Source: Halobacteriales archaeon SW_9_67_25 (GTDB taxonomy: Archaea; Halobacteriota; Halobacteria; Halobacteriales; Haloarculaceae). Taken from it: a stretch of DNA of 5,745 nt. Position numbers and translations under genes: made by a program. The DNA is taken from the NCBI GenBank assembly GCA_003022745.1, contig PXSU01000133.1:1-5745 (forward strand). Reading direction: 5' to 3'. The notes beneath the pieces are model-generated. The model did no database searches, was not told the DNA's origin, and saw only the letters and a program-made list of their open reading frames with translations. Positions 4,805 through 5,745 of the stretch are shown one piece after another. Positions within the stretch are counted from its first letter, which is position 1; each line of letters begins with the position of its first letter.

Positions 4805-5745
4805 ATGAGTGACTCCGAGAGTGGCCCCAAGCAGGTAGATGACCCGAACTACCACAGTGAGAATCATACAGCCGCTCAAACGTGTGGGTGGACGAAGAAC
4901 GCCATGCGCGGGGAGGGAAAGTGTTACAAGAACGTATTTTACGGCATCGAATCCCACCGGTGCATCCAGATGACGCCGGTAGTAAAATGCAACGAGCGGT
5001 GCGTGTTCTGCTGGCGCGACCACGCGGGCCACGCCTACGAACTCGACGGGGTCGAGTGGGACGACCCCGAGGCAGTGGTGGACGCCTCGATCCGCCTGCA
5101 GACGAAACTGCTCTCGGGCTTTGGCGGCAACGACCAGGTCCCCCGCGAACGCTTCGAAGAGGCGATGGAACCCCGCCACGTCGCCATCTCGCTTGACGGC
5201 GAACCCACGCTCTACCCGTACCTGCCGGAGCTGATCGAGGCCTTCCACGAGCGCGACATCACGACCTTTCTGGTCTCGAACGGCACCAAACCGGACGTCC
5301 TCGCGGAGTGTGACCCCACGCAACTGTACGTGTCCGTCGACGCTCCCGACCGGGCCACCTTCGAGTCGACGGTCAAGGCCGTCGAAGACGACGCCTGGGA
5401 GTCGCTGATCGAAACGCTGGACGCCCTCGCCCGAAAAGATGAGACCCGGACGGTCATCCGGACCACCCTGGTCCGCGAGCACAATATGCACCACCCCGGG
5501 TGGTACGCGGCGATGTGCGACCGCGCGGACGCCGACTTCGTCGAACTCAAGACGTACATGCACGTCGGCCACTCGCGGGGCCGCCTCGACCGGGATTCGA
5601 TGCCCGACCACGCAGAGGTCCGCGAGTTCGCAGACCGGATGCGGGAGTACCTCCCCGACCACGACGTCCTCAAAGAGGTCGAACGCTCCCGGGTCGCGAT
5701 GCTCGCCCGCGACGCCGATACGTGGGTTCCCAAACTCGACAAGTC
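4805..5745 (+). CDS. taw1: 4-demethylwyosine synthase Taw1, 3' end cut by the window
   Basis: Archaeal TYW1 homologue: a radical-SAM enzyme that condenses N1-methylguanosine at position 37 of tRNA-Phe with two carbons of pyruvate to form the tricyclic 4-demethylwyosine (imG-14). The visible 313 codons contain the radical-SAM motif C62-NER-C66-VF-C69, with W70. They also contain three earlier cysteines, C27, C40 and C53, spaced 13 and 13 apart. That spacing matches the ligands of the second [4Fe-4S] cluster described for Pyrococcus abyssi Tyw1. Other family features are LLSGFGGN, HVAISLDGEPTLYPYLPEL, FLVSNGTKPD, LYVSVDAPD and FVELKTYMHVGHSRGR. There is no flavodoxin domain, as usual for archaea. 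No stop occurs before the right edge; archaeal members are usually about 310-340 residues, so little is missing. The start at 4805 gives an acidic leader (MSDSESGP). It diverges from L37Ae. Codon use is like its neighbours. Confidence 0.93.
   Translation, partial: MSDSESGPKQVDDPNYHSENHTAAQTCGWTKNAMRGEGKCYKNVFYGIESHRCIQMTPVVKCNERCVFCWRDHAGHAYELDGVEWDDPEAVVDASIRLQTKLLSGFGGNDQVPRERFEEAMEPRHVAISLDGEPTLYPYLPELIEAFHERDITTFLVSNGTKPDVLAECDPTQLYVSVDAPDRATFESTVKAVEDDAWESLIETLDALARKDETRTVIRTTLVREHNMHHPGWYAAMCDRADADFVELKTYMHVGHSRGRLDRDSMPDHAEVREFADRMREYLPDHDVLKEVERSRVAMLARDADTWVPKLDK

Noticed and set aside
4775..5662. A 295-codon minus-strand open frame opposite taw1
   Set aside because: Antisense shadow of the unmistakable radical-SAM gene; no recognisable domain and it runs through the taw1 promoter.
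1..5745. Mobile element, CRISPR array, toxin-antitoxin or defence island
   Set aside because: No repeats of spacer-like period, no transposase or integrase motifs, no tRNA attachment site, and uniform haloarchaeal composition throughout.

Overview
The window is chromosomal DNA from a haloarchaeon (class Halobacteria). It is GC-rich, its proteins are strongly acidic (Asp/Glu-rich, few Lys), its starts look leaderless with TATA-like boxes about 25-34 nt upstream, and the gene content is archaeal: RpoP, L37Ae, Pcc1, prefoldin beta, Taw1 and an ATP-dependent DNA ligase. A Haloarcula-like relative is possible, but only from memory of family sequences. No mobile element, CRISPR array, tRNA or rRNA is visible. 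This is housekeeping territory.

Layout. Positions 1-121 hold no convincing gene. A DUF5793-like protein lies on the minus strand (122-583). It is divergent from a small multi-pass membrane protein (687-1196, plus), followed by the LigA DNA ligase gene (1261-2828, plus) and a small secreted acidic protein (2924-3310, plus). Converging on these from the right are minus-strand genes in two transcription units: L37Ae, RpoP and Pcc1 (4626 down to 3964, each overlapping the next), then prefoldin beta and DUF3194 (3874 down to 3347, joined by a TAATG overlap). A divergent promoter region (4627-4804) separates L37Ae from taw1, the radical-SAM wyosine enzyme (4805, plus), which runs off the right edge.

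The main surprise is that two otherwise well-conserved housekeeping genes are broken in the same way. In ligA, the N-terminal DNA-binding domain loses about 30 residues and shifts frame near 1411-1422. In prefoldin beta, about 35-40 residues of coiled coil and hairpin are missing, again with a frame change, near 3802-3808. In both cases strong family similarity resumes immediately in another frame. The junctions share a GGCC...GGGCG context. Either the assembly lost roughly 90-110 nt at two GC-rich spots, or the organism carries two small deletions. I think artefact is more likely, because prefoldin and its coupled partner are otherwise pristine.

Functionally, the right half is translation and information processing: ribosome (L37Ae), RNA polymerase (RpoP), t6A37 synthesis (Pcc1 of KEOPS), G37 wyosine synthesis (Taw1) and protein folding (prefoldin). 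The left half combines DNA ligation with three uncharacterised haloarchaeal families. I found no evidence for a novel defence or mobile system here.
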